DNA of 64,000 nt from Actinomycetes bacterium (GCA_021791145.1 JAJYXE010000035.1:1-64000); one strand, 5' to 3'. Positions 1 through 9,355 are shown, numbered from the stretch's first letter. The notes: generated by a model not told the origin, from the sequence alone. Made by a program: numbers and translations.

Positions 1-3000
1 GCCCGCCGGTGCCGCCCCGGCGCCCGCGCCGGGCGCTGCCAAGGAGGAGAGCCCCGCCGGGGAAACGGGCGGAGGCGAGGAAGAGGGGCGAGGCGAGCCG
101 CCGGTCCCCCTTCGTGGTGCGGCGTCACGGATCGCGGCCAACATGACGGCGAGCCTGGCCGTGCCGACGGCCACCAGCGTGCGCACCGTGCCGGCGAAGC
201 TGCTCGAGGTCAACCGCCAGGTCCTCAACAACCAGCTGGCGCGGACCACCGGCGCGAAGGTCAGCTTCACCCATCTCATCGCCTATGCAGTGGTACGGGC
301 GCTCGGCGCCGTGCCATCCCTCAACTCCTCCTACGTCGAGGAAGCCGCAGCGGGCGGGCGCGTCGTTCCCGGCGTCGTCCGCCACCGGCACGTCGGGCTC
401 GGTCTCGCCGTCGACGTCGCGCGGCCCGACGGCTCGCGCACGCTCATGGTCCCCTGCGTGAAGGACGCGGACGAGCTCGACTTCCGGGAATTCGTCCTCG
501 CCTACGAGGAGCTGGTCCGGAAGGTCCACACCGGCAAGGCGAGCCCGGACGACTTCGCAGGTGTGACCGTGAGCCTCACCAACCCCGGCACCCTCGGCAC
601 CGCCCAGTCCGTCCCCCGCCTCATGCCCGGCCAGGGGGCGATCGTCGGGGTCGGCGCGATCTCCAACCCTGCCGGCTTCGAAGCCGCGGATCCGCGGGTT
701 CTCGCGGAGCTCGGGGTGGGCCGCGTGGTGACGCTGACCTCCACCTACGACCACCGGATCATCCAGGGCGCGGAGTCGGGGCTCTTCCTCGCGTACGTCG
801 CCGAGTGCCTCACGGGCGGCCACGGCTTCTACGACGAGGTGTTCCAGTCGATGGCGGTCCCCTACAAGGCGGTCCGGTGGCATGCGGACCGGTCGGCGAC
901 CGACGACAGGGAGCAGGAGCGACTCCTCAAGCAGGTCCACGTCCAGACCCTCATCAACATGTACCGGGTCCGTGGGCACCTGATCGCCCACCTCGACCCT
1001 CTCGACGCGGAGCCCCCGAGGATCCATCCCGAGCTCGACCCGCTCACCTACGGCCTCACCATCTGGGACCTTCCCCGCGAGTTCGTCGCCGACGGGCTCG
1101 CCGGGCGCGAGAGGGCGACCCTCGACGAGATCCTCCACATCCTGCGCGACGCCTACTGCCGCACCCTCGGCATCGAGTACATGCACATCCAGGACCCCGC
1201 GCAGAAGCGCTGGATCCAAGAGCACGTGGAGGGCGTCGACCCGGCGGTGAGCCCCGACGAGCAGCGGCACATCCTGGACCGCCTGAACGCCGCCGAGGTC
1301 TTTGAGCGCTTCTTGCACACGCGCTACGTCGGCCAGAAGCGCTTCGGGCTCGAAGGGGCGGAGTCGCTCATCGTCGTACTCGACACCCTGCTCGACGACG
1401 CGGCACGCACCGGCGTCGTGGAAGCGGTGCTCGGCATGGCGCACCGGGGGCGGCTGAACGTCCTCGCCAACATCGTGGGCAAGTCCTACCGGGAGATCTT
1501 CGAGGAGTTCGAGGGGAACCTTGACCCCGAGTCGGTGCAGGGCTCGGGCGACGTGAAGTACCACAAGGGTGCCACGGGGAAGTTCACGGGGCCGTCGGGG
1601 ATCGAGCTCGCTGTGTCGATGGCCTCCAACCCCTCGCACCTCGAGGCGGTGGACCCGGTCGTCGAGGGAATGGCACGGGCGAAGCAGGACCACTACCTCC
1701 CGCCGACCGACGGCACGACCTCAGGCCTCAGCGCCCAGGGCACGATCCAGTTCCCGATCCTGGCGGTGCTCGTCCATGGCGACGCGGCGTTCGCGGGTCA
1801 GGGCGTGGTGGCCGAGACGCTCAACCTGTCGGCTCTCTCCGGCTACCGCGTCGGGGGCACGGTGCATGTCGTCGTGAACAACCAGCTCGGGTTCACGACT
1901 GCGCCGGGTGCCGCACGGAGCTCGGTCTATCCGACCGACGTCGCGAAGATGGTGCAGTCGCCGATCTTCCACGTGAACGGCGACGACCCGGAGGCGTGCA
2001 TGCGGGCAGCGAGGCTCGCCTTTGCCTTCCGCCAGGAGTTCCACAAGGACGTCGTGATCGATCTCGTGACCTACCGGCGCCACGGGCACAACGAGGGCGA
2101 CGACCCGAGCTACACGCAGCCGCTCATGTACCAGCGGATCGACGCCAAGCGCTCCGTGCGCAAGCTCTACACCGAGACCCTCGTCCGCCGAGGCGACCTC
2201 ACGCTCGAAGAGGCCGAACAGGCGCTCGACGCGTTCAGCGCGCAGCTCCAAGGGGTGCTCGACGAGGTCCGGGCCGCGCCCCCGGCCGTACCGCAGCTGC
2301 GCGCGCAGGCCGAGCTTGACAAAGAGGGCGAGGAGGAGCCCGAGGTCCCCTCGATCGAGACGGGAGTTCCAGAGTCGCTGCTCGTCGAGCTCGCGCACCG
2401 CACCACGACCGTGCCGGCGGGCTTCACGCTCCACCCCAAGCTGGTGCGCCAGTTCGCCCAGCGGACCGAGCTCGTCGCGTCCGGGCAGATCGACTGGCCG
2501 CTCGCAGAGCAGCTCGCGATGGGCTCCCTGCTCGCACAGGGAGTGGACGTGCGGCTCACCGGCCAAGACACTCGACGCGGGACCTTCAGCCAGCGCCACT
2601 CGGTGCTCGTCGACTACCACAGCGGGCACGAATTCGTGCCGCTCGCGCACATCGGAGACCTTGCAGACCCCGAGCACGGGCGCCCGGGGCGCTTCACGGT
2701 GCGCGACTCGCTCCTGTCGGAGTACGCGGCGCTCGGCTTCGAGTACGGCTACTCGGTGGAGGCCCCGGACGCCCTCGTCGCCTGGGAAGCGCAGTTCGGA
2801 GACTTCGTCAACGGCGCGAGCATCATCATCGACAACTTCCTCGTCGCGGCGGAGGACAAGTGGGGTCAGCACGCCGGTCTCGTGCTGCTCCTGCCGCACG
2901 GCTACGAGGGGCAGGGGCCCGAGCACTCCTCTGCGCGCATCGAGCGTTTCCTCACGCTCTCTGCACGCGGCAATCTCCGCATCGCAGTGCCGTCGGTCGC

Positions 3001-3589
3001 CGCGCAGTACTTCCACCTGCTGCGCGCGCAGCCGATGCGCATGCCCGCGACCCCCCTCGTGGTCATCACCCCCAAGTCGATGCTGCGGGCGGTCCAATCG
3101 AGGTCGCCGCTCGGTGCGCTCGTTTCGGGCTCCTTCGCCGAAGTGCTGGACGACGCCACGGTCACCGATCCTGCCGAGGTGCGCCGCGTCGTGCTGTGCA
3201 GCGGGAAGGTCGCCCACGAGGCGATACAGCGGCGGAGCGAGCGCCTCGCCGGCGGGGGGCCGTCCCCCGTGGTCGAAGCATCGGAGCTCTCGCCGCACTC
3301 CGCCGGGGCCGTCGCAGTCGTCCGTGTCGAGCAGCTCTACCCATGGCCGGCGCGGCGCATCGCCGACGTGCTCAACCGCTATCCCGCAGCGAGGGAGGTG
3401 GTGTGGCTCCAAGAGGAGCCGGAGAACATGGGCGCATGGTCCTTCGTGCACGCGAGGTTGCACAGGATCCTGAGGGACCGCTATTCGCTGCTCCATGTCA
3501 GCCGTCCGGAGTCGGCGAGCCCGGCGACGGGGAGCAGCGCCTTGCACCAGCTCGAACAAGCCTCGCTCCTCGACCGTGCGATCGGCTGA
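1..3589 (+). CDS. kgd: Multifunctional 2-oxoglutarate metabolism enzyme (fused E2-E1), 5' partial
   Basis: The reading frame is open from base 2, so the N-terminus lies outside the window; 1195 residues are visible. The first part is an Ala/Pro/Glu-rich linker followed by an E2 acyltransferase core with the catalytic motif YDHRIIQGAESG (about nt 737-772). The rest is a thiamine-diphosphate E1 2-oxoglutarate dehydrogenase, with LGMAHRGRLNVLANI (about nt 1432-1476), GDVKYHKGATG and RHGHNEGDDPSYTQP. The E2 core fused in front of E1 in one chain is the actinobacterial Kgd/SucA arrangement (usually about 1220-1250 aa). It decarboxylates 2-oxoglutarate and transfers the succinyl group in the TCA cycle, working with separate E2p and E3 subunits. 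Stop TGA at 3587-3589; the next gene starts 24 nt later. Confidence 0.96.
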   Translation, partial: PAGAAPAPAPGAAKEESPAGETGGGEEEGRGEPPVPLRGAASRIAANMTASLAVPTATSVRTVPAKLLEVNRQVLNNQLARTTGAKVSFTHLIAYAVVRALGAVPSLNSSYVEEAAAGGRVVPGVVRHRHVGLGLAVDVARPDGSRTLMVPCVKDADELDFREFVLAYEELVRKVHTGKASPDDFAGVTVSLTNPGTLGTAQSVPRLMPGQGAIVGVGAISNPAGFEAADPRVLAELGVGRVVTLTSTYDHRIIQGAESGLFLAYVAECLTGGHGFYDEVFQSMAVPYKAVRWHADRSATDDREQERLLKQVHVQTLINMYRVRGHLIAHLDPLDAEPPRIHPELDPLTYGLTIWDLPREFVADGLAGRERATLDEILHILRDAYCRTLGIEYMHIQDPAQKRWIQEHVEGVDPAVSPDEQRHILDRLNAAEVFERFLHTRYVGQKRFGLEGAESLIVVLDTLLDDAARTGVVEAVLGMAHRGRLNVLANIVGKSYREIFEEFEGNLDPESVQGSGDVKYHKGATGKFTGPSGIELAVSMASNPSHLEAVDPVVEGMARAKQDHYLPPTDGTTSGLSAQGTIQFPILAVLVHGDAAFAGQGVVAETLNLSALSGYRVGGTVHVVVNNQLGFTTAPGAARSSVYPTDVAKMVQSPIFHVNGDDPEACMRAARLAFAFRQEFHKDVVIDLVTYRRHGHNEGDDPSYTQPLMYQRIDAKRSVRKLYTETLVRRGDLTLEEAEQALDAFSAQLQGVLDEVRAAPPAVPQLRAQAELDKEGEEEPEVPSIETGVPESLLVELAHRTTTVPAGFTLHPKLVRQFAQRTELVASGQIDWPLAEQLAMGSLLAQGVDVRLTGQDTRRGTFSQRHSVLVDYHSGHEFVPLAHIGDLADPEHGRPGRFTVRDSLLSEYAALGFEYGYSVEAPDALVAWEAQFGDFVNGASIIIDNFLVAAEDKWGQHAGLVLLLPHGYEGQGPEHSSARIERFLTLSARGNLRIAVPSVAAQYFHLLRAQPMRMPATPLVVITPKSMLRAVQSRSPLGALVSGSFAEVLDDATVTDPAEVRRVVLCSGKVAHEAIQRRSERLAGGGPSPVVEASELSPHSAGAVAVVRVEQLYPWPARRIADVLNRYPAAREVVWLQEEPENMGAWSFVHARLHRILRDRYSLLHVSRPESASPATGSSALHQLEQASLLDRAIG

Positions 3590-3613
3590 CGCGTCGCGCG
3601 TGGTGGCCGACCC

Positions 3614-5098
3614 GTGACCGTTGCGCCCGGCAGGCATGTGGTGGTGGTCGACGGCTCCAACCTCGCGACGGAGGGCCGCACCACGCCGAGCCTGCGGCAG
3701 CTCGACGAAGCCGTCCGCGCCTACGCGAAGGAGGACCCCTCGGCAGAGATCGTCGTCGTGGTGGATGCGTCGTTCGAGCACCGGGTGGATCCCTCTGAAC
3801 GCCAGCAGCTCGTCGACGCGGAGCTCCACGGCGAGGTCGTCTCGCCGCCGGCCGGGGCGATCGGCCGCGGCGATGCCTTCGTGCTGCGGATCGCGGAGCG
3901 GACCGGAGCCCGCGTGCTCTCCAACGACTCCTTCCAGGAGTTCCACGGCGAGCATCCCTGGCTCTTCGAGGAGGGACGGCTCGTGGGTGGAAAGCCCGTG
4001 CCTGGTGTCGGATGGATCTTCACGCCCCGGATTCCCGTGCGCGGGCCGAAGAGCCGCGAGGCGACCGGGAAATCGAAGCGCAAGGAGCCGAAGGACTTGT
4101 CGGCGCCCTTGAAGGCGGCAGAGCTGGCGAAGGCCGCGAAGAAGCTTGCCGCGCGCAAGGCGCCTCCCGCGCTCCTCGCAGACGGGTCGACGCCGAAGGT
4201 CGGCGACGTCTGGCCCATGGCGCCAGCCCCTGACGGACGCGGGCACGAGGGGAAGAGGAAGAGGAAAGAGAAGGGAGCCACAAAGAAGGAGGCCGCGCCC
4301 GAGCAGGCCGGGACGAAGGAGGCCGCGCCCGACGAGCAGGCCGGGACGACGAAGGCCGCGCCCGACGAGCAGGCCGGGACGACGAAGGCCGCGCCCGACG
4401 AGCAGGCCGGGACGACGAAGGCCGCCGTGACCAAGAAGGCGCCCGCCGCGAAGAAGGCGCCCGCGGTGAAGAAGGCCGTACCTGCCGAGAAGGCCGTGGC
4501 CGAGAAGGCCGTCGCGACGAAGAAGACGCTCCCCGCGAAGACGCCCAGCGAGAAGGCAGTCGCTGGCGAGGCCCCGACACGCACGGTCATCGCCGGCGCC
4601 GAGTCCGTACTGAGCAGCGCCGCGAAGGATCCGGCGGTCCAGGCAGCGATCGGGCAGGCGCTCGCAGAGGTGATCGCGCCGGTCCCCGAGGAGCCGACGG
4701 ACGGCGCCGCAAGGCGAGGGGACGAAAAGGGGGGCAAGGGAGGCACAAAGCGCGGGCGGCATCGCCGCCGCGCGGCGTCCCCGTCCCCCGCAGTCAACGA
4801 GCCGCTGGCCTTCATCACGTTCGTCGCGACCTATCCGCTCGACAGCGAGCTCGAAGGCGAGGTCGTGTCCTTCACCTCTCACGGCGCGATGGTGGACGTC
4901 GCCCTCCCCGAGGGTGGGGTCTTGCACGCCTACATCCCGTTGACCGCGATGGGTGATCCGCCGCCGACCAAGGCGAGACAGGTCCTGAAGAAGGGCGAAC
5001 GCCGCTCCTTCGTGCTCGTGGCCCTCGACCCTCCGCGCCGCGTCGCCGAGCTCGCGCTCCCCGAGCTCGTCGCAGCCCGCGGCGCCCGCGCACGTTGA
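3614..5098 (+). CDS. NYN/PIN-type ribonuclease with repeat linker and S1-like C-terminal domain
   Basis: Protein of 494 aa with a GTG start. Residues 1-130 look like a Zc3h12a-type NYN/PIN nuclease: VVVVDGSN with D13 and N16, D51, RGDAF with D87, and SND at 103-105, matching the acidic metal-binding pocket and the closing SND motif of that fold. Residues about 135-390 are a basic Ala/Lys/Pro-rich linker with a tandem AAPDEQAGTTK repeat and histone-H1-like KKAPA blocks. Residues about 400-490 form a beta-rich domain (ELEGEVVSFTSHGAMVDVAL) that reads as an S1/OB RNA-binding fold. A nuclease core, flexible basic arm and RNA-binding tail suggest RNA cleavage or quality control; the target is unknown. 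It follows kgd on the same strand but is probably unrelated in function. Confidence 0.72.
   Translation: MTVAPGRHVVVVDGSNLATEGRTTPSLRQLDEAVRAYAKEDPSAEIVVVVDASFEHRVDPSERQQLVDAELHGEVVSPPAGAIGRGDAFVLRIAERTGARVLSNDSFQEFHGEHPWLFEEGRLVGGKPVPGVGWIFTPRIPVRGPKSREATGKSKRKEPKDLSAPLKAAELAKAAKKLAARKAPPALLADGSTPKVGDVWPMAPAPDGRGHEGKRKRKEKGATKKEAAPEQAGTKEAAPDEQAGTTKAAPDEQAGTTKAAPDEQAGTTKAAVTKKAPAAKKAPAVKKAVPAEKAVAEKAVATKKTLPAKTPSEKAVAGEAPTRTVIAGAESVLSSAAKDPAVQAAIGQALAEVIAPVPEEPTDGAARRGDEKGGKGGTKRGRHRRRAASPSPAVNEPLAFITFVATYPLDSELEGEVVSFTSHGAMVDVALPEGGVLHAYIPLTAMGDPPPTKARQVLKKGERRSFVLVALDPPRRVAELALPELVAARGARAR
4289..4425 (+). repeat. 33-bp in-frame tandem repeat in the NYN ribonuclease linker
   Basis: About three near-identical 33-bp units encode the 11-residue unit AAPDEQAGTTK, preceded by a degenerate copy that has lost a few codons. 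All units stay in frame, so copy-number change would lengthen the linker without breaking the protein. Confidence 0.85.
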
Positions 5099-5136
5099 CA
5101 TCCAGTCATACACGGTGCGGTTCGCTCGCGGATTGC

Positions 5137-5149
5137 TAGCGTCGTGCCG
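5137..5149 (+). promoter_or_regulatory. Leaderless -10 element for the FabZ-like gene
   Basis: TAGCGT at 5137-5142 is followed by exactly 7 nt and then ATG at 5150, which places the transcription start on the A of the start codon. No Shine-Dalgarno sequence lies between. A TTGACA at 5095-5100 is too far upstream to be its -35. The same hexamer-N7-start layout recurs elsewhere in the window. Confidence 0.6.
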
Positions 5150-5572
5150 ATGCGTCCCGAAGACGTGCTGCCCCACCGTGACCCGTTTCTCTTCGTGAGC
5201 GAGGTGGTGTCCTTCGAGCCGGGACGCCATGCGACGGGCCGCTGGCACCTGACGGGTGGCGAGCAGTTCTTCGCGGGGCACTTCCCGGGGCGCCCCGTCC
5301 TTCCCGGCGTGCTGATGCTCGAGTCTCTCGCCCAGCTGGGGGGGATCGCCGTCCTCACGGACGCGCGTTTCACCGGGAGGCTCCCGCTCTTCGGCGGCGT
5401 GGACAGGGCGCGATTTCGTCGGCAGGTCGTGCCAGGGGACACGCTCGAGCTGGACGTCACGGTCGACCGCCTGTCGGCACGGGCGGGCACGGGCCACGGC
5501 CGGGCGCACGTCGGAGGTGAGACCGCCTGCGAGGCAGACCTGCTGTTCGTGCTGGTCGACCGGGAGCAGTGA
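5150..5572 (+). CDS. FabZ-like 3-hydroxyacyl-ACP dehydratase (hotdog fold)
   Basis: Protein of 140 aa, close to the usual 140-150 aa of FabZ. It opens with LPHRDPFLFVSEV, matching the FabZ PHRxPFLxVD signature. It also has FAGHFPGRPVLPGVLMLESL, which carries the catalytic His (GHFPG) and Glu (LES) of the FabZ active site. The family dehydrates 3-hydroxyacyl-ACP in type II fatty-acid synthesis. The ATG at 5150 is preferred over the in-frame GTG at 5144 because of homology and the leaderless -10. Exonuclease III starts 1 nt after its stop, so the two are probably co-transcribed. No fab cluster surrounds it, so a specialised or second FabZ-like role is possible. Confidence 0.88.
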   Translation: MRPEDVLPHRDPFLFVSEVVSFEPGRHATGRWHLTGGEQFFAGHFPGRPVLPGVLMLESLAQLGGIAVLTDARFTGRLPLFGGVDRARFRRQVVPGDTLELDVTVDRLSARAGTGHGRAHVGGETACEADLLFVLVDREQ

Positions 5573-5573
5573 C

Positions 5574-6353
5574 GTGCGGCTCGCCACCTGGAACGTCAAT
5601 TCACTGACCGCGAGGCTCCCGCTCGTCCTCGAGTGGGCCGAGGCGAACGGGCCGGACATCTTGTGCATGCAGGAGACCAAGCTCGCCGACGCGGCGTTCC
5701 CCGCGGACGCCTTCGCGGAGCTCGGCTACGAGTCGGCGCACCATGGGGACGGGAGGTGGAACGGCGTGGCGATCGTGAGCCGCGTCGGGCTCGAGCGCCC
5801 CGTGTGCGGGCTCGGCTCCGAAGAGGACGTCCATGGCTGCCGGATGCTCGCCGCGACGTGCGCGGGGATCCGCGTCCACTCCGTCTACGTGCCGAACGGC
5901 AGGAGCCTCGACAGCGAGCACTACCGCTACAAGCTGGCGTGGTTGGCGCGGCTGAAGACCTACCTCGCCGAGCACAACGACCCCGCGGGGACAGTGGCCG
6001 TCTGCGGCGATTTCAACATCGCGCCTGACGACGCAGACGTCTGGGACCCCGCCGCGTTCGTCGGCGCGACCCACGTGAGCGAGCCTGAGCGCCGAGCGCT
6101 CGAAGAGATCCTCGACTGGGGGCTCGAAGACACCTTCCGCCGCTTCCATCCCGAGGGGGGGATCTTCTCGTGGTGGGACTACCGGTCCGGCAACTTCCAC
6201 AAAGGGATGGGCATGCGGATCGACCTCGTCCTTCTGTCGCGGTCGCTCGCCGCGCGCGCCGTGTCCGCGGAGATCGACCGCGACGCGCGAAAGAAGAGCC
6301 CGAAGGGCAACAAACCTTCCGACCACACCGTGGTCGTCGTGGAGCTCGACTGA
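5574..6353 (+). CDS. xthA: Exodeoxyribonuclease III
   Basis: Protein of 259 aa with a GTG start 1 nt after the preceding stop. The family motifs are in order: TWNVNSL at the N-terminus, LCMQETKL (metal-binding Glu), SVYVPNG, CGDFNIAP (Asp/Asn pair), DLVLLS and PSDHTVVVVEL (catalytic Asp-His). These are the Exo III/AP-endonuclease signatures and the length is normal. It is expected to cleave abasic sites and remove 3' blocks in base-excision repair. It is convergent with the ThDP enzyme, with only 3 nt between the two stop codons. Confidence 0.95.
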   Translation: MRLATWNVNSLTARLPLVLEWAEANGPDILCMQETKLADAAFPADAFAELGYESAHHGDGRWNGVAIVSRVGLERPVCGLGSEEDVHGCRMLAATCAGIRVHSVYVPNGRSLDSEHYRYKLAWLARLKTYLAEHNDPAGTVAVCGDFNIAPDDADVWDPAAFVGATHVSEPERRALEEILDWGLEDTFRRFHPEGGIFSWWDYRSGNFHKGMGMRIDLVLLSRSLAARAVSAEIDRDARKKSPKGNKPSDHTVVVVELD

Positions 6354-6356
6354 GGG

Positions 6357-7904
6357 TCAGACGAGGACCGCTTCGATGAGCATGGGGCCGTCCTGTGAGA
6401 AGCCTCTCTCCAGGAGAGCCGACAGCTCCTCGGCGCTCCGTGCCTGCTCGGCGGGGACGCCCAGGCCCCGCGCGAGCGCAACGAAGTCGAGTGTCGGTCC
6501 GCTGAGGTCGAGCATGGCGCTCGCACGCTCGCCGCTGCCCGTCCCACCGACACGCGCGAGCTCGAACTGCAAGATCGCGTAAGACCGGTTGACGAGCACA
6601 ACCGTGGTCACGTCGAGCCCCTCGCGCGCCTGCGTCCAGAGCGCTTGGATCGTGTACATCGCGCTGCCGTCGGCCTCGAGGTTCAGCACACGTCGTCCGG
6701 GCGCAGCGATGGCCGCGCCGGTCGCAACGGGCAGGCCCTGCCCGATCGAGCCTCCGGTGAGGGCGAGCCAGTCGTGGCGCGCCCCAGCGGCGGTCGCGGC
6801 AGGCACCGACAGCCCGCTCGTGATCGATTCGTCCACTACAACGGCACTTTCGGGGAGGAGGTGACCGACGGCGGCCGCCAGTGACTCAGTGGTGAGAAGG
6901 CCCGACGGCCGATCCGGCCGCCGCACCGGAGCGGCGCTACGCACGAAAGGGCCCGCGCCGAGCGCGTCCGCCAGCGCCTCGAGGGCCGCGGGGACGTCGT
7001 GTGCCGGCCCTGCGAGCTCGTGCACCGCAGTGCCCGCGGGCACGAGATCGCTCGGCTTGCCGGGGTAGGCGAAGAAGGAGGCTGGCGCGCGGGCACCGGC
7101 GAGCAGGAGGTGACGCGCGCCTTCCAGTTGCGCCATAGCCATCTCGCCGTAGTACGCCAGCTTCTCCACCTCCGGGAGCCCTCCGCCGCGTGCCTGCAGG
7201 GAGGGGAAGGTCTCGCAGAGCAGCCGCAGCCCCGTCGCCTGCGCGATGCGTGCTGCGGCGTCGAGCCCTCGTTCGCGCATCGCTGAGCCGCCGATGAGGA
7301 GCACGGCAGGCTCCCCCGAGCGGAGGACCTTGGCAGCCTCCTCGATCTCCTCGGGCGGGACGAGTGGCGCGGGTGCGACCGGTTTGGAGGGTGCCGGTGC
7401 ACCGCCCTCGTTCCACGACACGTCTGCAGGCACGACCAGGGTGGCCGCGCGTCCGGGCGGGCCGTAGCTCGCTGCGACGGCGTCGGCCGCGTCCGCCCCG
7501 AGGTCCTCGGCACGGCTGCTCCAGCGCTGCCAGGCCGACGTCGATCGAGAGAGGCCGCAGAGATCCGACTGGAGCCCCGTGTCGAATCGCTGGTGGTACG
7601 TGGCGTGGTCGCCGACGACGTTGACGATCGGCACCTGGGCGCGCCGGGCGTTGTGCAGGTTCGACCACCCGTTGGCGAGGCCGGGGCCGAGATGCAGGAG
7701 CGTCGCCGCGGGCCTGCCTGCGATCCTCGCGAAGCCGTCTGCCGCGCCAGTGGCGACGCCCTCGAAGAGGGTGAGAACGGCGCGCATCTCGGTCACACGG
7801 TCGAGGGCCGCGACGAAGTGCATCTCCGAGGTTCCCGGATTCGCGAAACACGTGTCCACGCCCGAGGCGACGAGGGTGCGCAGGAGCGCTTCGGCCCCGT
7901 TCAT
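6357..7904 (-). CDS. ThDP-dependent acetolactate-synthase/benzoylformate-decarboxylase-like enzyme
   Basis: Protein of 515 aa with the three-domain ThDP fold. The N-terminal PYR domain has CFANPGTSEMHF and LTLFEGVATGAADGFARI, with the cofactor-activating Glu. A central nucleotide-like domain holds AVLLIGGSA. The C-terminal PP domain has the ThDP/Mg motif EADGSAMYT...NRSYAI. It belongs to the large COG0028 group usually labelled acetolactate synthase large subunit. No small regulatory subunit is nearby and the family includes 2-oxoacid decarboxylases, so a decarboxylase is equally likely. Its ATG overlaps the stop of the upstream hydroxyacid oxidase (ATGA), which suggests it consumes the 2-oxoacid that enzyme makes. 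Substrate unknown. Confidence 0.85.
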   Translation of the reverse strand: MNGAEALLRTLVASGVDTCFANPGTSEMHFVAALDRVTEMRAVLTLFEGVATGAADGFARIAGRPAATLLHLGPGLANGWSNLHNARRAQVPIVNVVGDHATYHQRFDTGLQSDLCGLSRSTSAWQRWSSRAEDLGADAADAVAASYGPPGRAATLVVPADVSWNEGGAPAPSKPVAPAPLVPPEEIEEAAKVLRSGEPAVLLIGGSAMRERGLDAAARIAQATGLRLLCETFPSLQARGGGLPEVEKLAYYGEMAMAQLEGARHLLLAGARAPASFFAYPGKPSDLVPAGTAVHELAGPAHDVPAALEALADALGAGPFVRSAAPVRRPDRPSGLLTTESLAAAVGHLLPESAVVVDESITSGLSVPAATAAGARHDWLALTGGSIGQGLPVATGAAIAAPGRRVLNLEADGSAMYTIQALWTQAREGLDVTTVVLVNRSYAILQFELARVGGTGSGERASAMLDLSGPTLDFVALARGLGVPAEQARSAEELSALLERGFSQDGPMLIEAVLV

Positions 7905-9355
7905 CTGCTTGGCTCCGCGCCCAGCCTGTGCACGAGACCGGGGTCTTCTGCTGCTGCGGGTCCTGCTGCTGCGGGTACATCGGTCAATCGGGCTGGTCCG
8001 AGGATACCGTTGGGGTCGAACGCGGCCTTGATGCGGCGCATCAGCGCGATCTTCACAGGGTCTGCGAGCTCCAGCCAGTAGGCCTGCTTCTCGGAGCCGA
8101 TGCCGTGCTCCCCCGACACCGCGCCGCCGCGGTCGTGCGCCGCGTGGAAGATCGCGTCGAGCAGTTCGTGCCGTCGTCCGGCATCGGGTTGGAACACCGA
8201 CAGGTGCACGTTCCCGTCTCCCACGTGCCCGCACCCCGAGACGATCGCCCCATCTCGCGCCGCGAATTGCGCGATCTCGGCAAGGAACCCGGGGATCTCT
8301 GCACGCGGCACCACCGTGTCGACGACATCGTCTGCTCCGAGCGCCTTTGCCACGAAGAAGACGCGCTCGCGCGCGGCGATCAGGTTGGCGCCTGCCGACG
8401 GAGGGAGGACGAAGACGTCCAGCGCGCCGAGGCGGCCGAGGAGCCTGGCGACCTCCCCCGTGTCCTGCTCGAGGCGGTCGGCATGGGTGCTCTCGAGGAC
8501 GACGACCAGGTACGCGGCGGTCGCCTCGCGTACTCGGACAGGAAGTCCGAGCTCGAGCCCGGCCTCCTGGGCGATCGCGGCCATCGCGCTGGCGTCGATG
8601 TACTCGAGGATGAGCGGCGTGACGCCGCCGGCGAGGATCGGCGGCACGGCGCCGGCGACACGTGCGACGTCGGGGAAGGGGGCGAGCAGCGTCGCGTGGT
8701 GGTCGAGGCGGGCGACGAGCTTCACGGTCACCTCGGTCACGAGCGCGAGAGTCCCCTCGCTGCCGAGCACGAGCTGGGTCAGGTCGTAGCCCGAAGAGGA
8801 CTTCACGAACTTCCCGCCGGTGCGGATGACCTCCCCGCCCGGCAGGACGAGCTCGAGGCCGAGGACGTGATGGCGAGTCACCCCGTAGCGGACCGCTCGC
8901 ATCCCGCCCGCGTTCGTGGCGACGTTGCCGCCGATCGATGCGCTCATCTCGCCCGGGTAGACGGGGTAGACGAAGCCGGTCGGCCTGAGCGCGTCGTCGA
9001 GCGCGCGCAGCGTCACGCCGGGCTGGACCACTGCAACCTGGTTGCCGGCGTCGATCTCCACGATGCGGTCCATCCGGTCGAAGCAGACGACGATGCCGTC
9101 CGCGACAGGGCGCGCGCCGCCGGAGAGCCCCGTGCCGCTTCCGCGCGCGACCACCGGGATTCGGGCCGAGTTCGCCAGCGCGAGGAGCGCGCCGACCTCC
9201 TCGGTCGTCGCGGGTCGGACCACGGCCGCGGGCGTGACCGGCGCCCCGGTGAGGGCCTCGTCGTGGGTGTCTTCCTCCCGAACGGCATCGCGCGCGTCGA
9301 CGTGGGCGTCTCCGACGATCGCTCGCAGCGCCCGGAGGAGCTCGTCCGAGGTCAC
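7901..9355 (-). CDS. FAD-linked 2-hydroxyacid oxidase/dehydrogenase (GlcD/D-lactate dehydrogenase family)
   Basis: Protein of 484 aa with a GTG start. The N-terminal FAD_binding_4 (VAO-type) domain has PVVARGSGTGLSGG (residues about 67-80) and GEMSASIGGNVATNAGG. The C-terminal oxidase domain has GCGHVGDGNVHLSVF and SGEHGIGSEK, which carry the His and Glu residues of GlcD/DLD enzymes. The family oxidises glycolate, D-lactate or other D-2-hydroxyacids to 2-oxoacids. Start and stop overlap both neighbours by 4 nt (GTGA with the helicase, ATGA with the ThDP enzyme), so translation is probably coupled. No glcE/glcF partners are present, so it probably acts as a single-subunit enzyme. Confidence 0.93.
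   Translation of the reverse strand: MTSDELLRALRAIVGDAHVDARDAVREEDTHDEALTGAPVTPAAVVRPATTEEVGALLALANSARIPVVARGSGTGLSGGARPVADGIVVCFDRMDRIVEIDAGNQVAVVQPGVTLRALDDALRPTGFVYPVYPGEMSASIGGNVATNAGGMRAVRYGVTRHHVLGLELVLPGGEVIRTGGKFVKSSSGYDLTQLVLGSEGTLALVTEVTVKLVARLDHHATLLAPFPDVARVAGAVPPILAGGVTPLILEYIDASAMAAIAQEAGLELGLPVRVREATAAYLVVVLESTHADRLEQDTGEVARLLGRLGALDVFVLPPSAGANLIAARERVFFVAKALGADDVVDTVVPRAEIPGFLAEIAQFAARDGAIVSGCGHVGDGNVHLSVFQPDAGRRHELLDAIFHAAHDRGGAVSGEHGIGSEKQAYWLELADPVKIALMRRIKAAFDPNGILGPARLTDVPAAAGPAAAEDPGLVHRLGAEPSR

Noticed and set aside
125..1693. Long minus-strand open frame opposite kgd
   Set aside because: Rich in Val, Glu, Arg and Gly with no motif; a codon-bias shadow of the true plus-strand gene.
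5095..5123. TTGACA as a -35 box for the fabZ-like gene
   Set aside because: No -10 lies 16-19 bp downstream; the TAGCGT used is 36 bp away.
1721..5680. 1319-codon minus-strand frame across kgd, NYN and fabZ
   Set aside because: Spans three confidently identified plus-strand genes; typical of GC-rich antisense frames.
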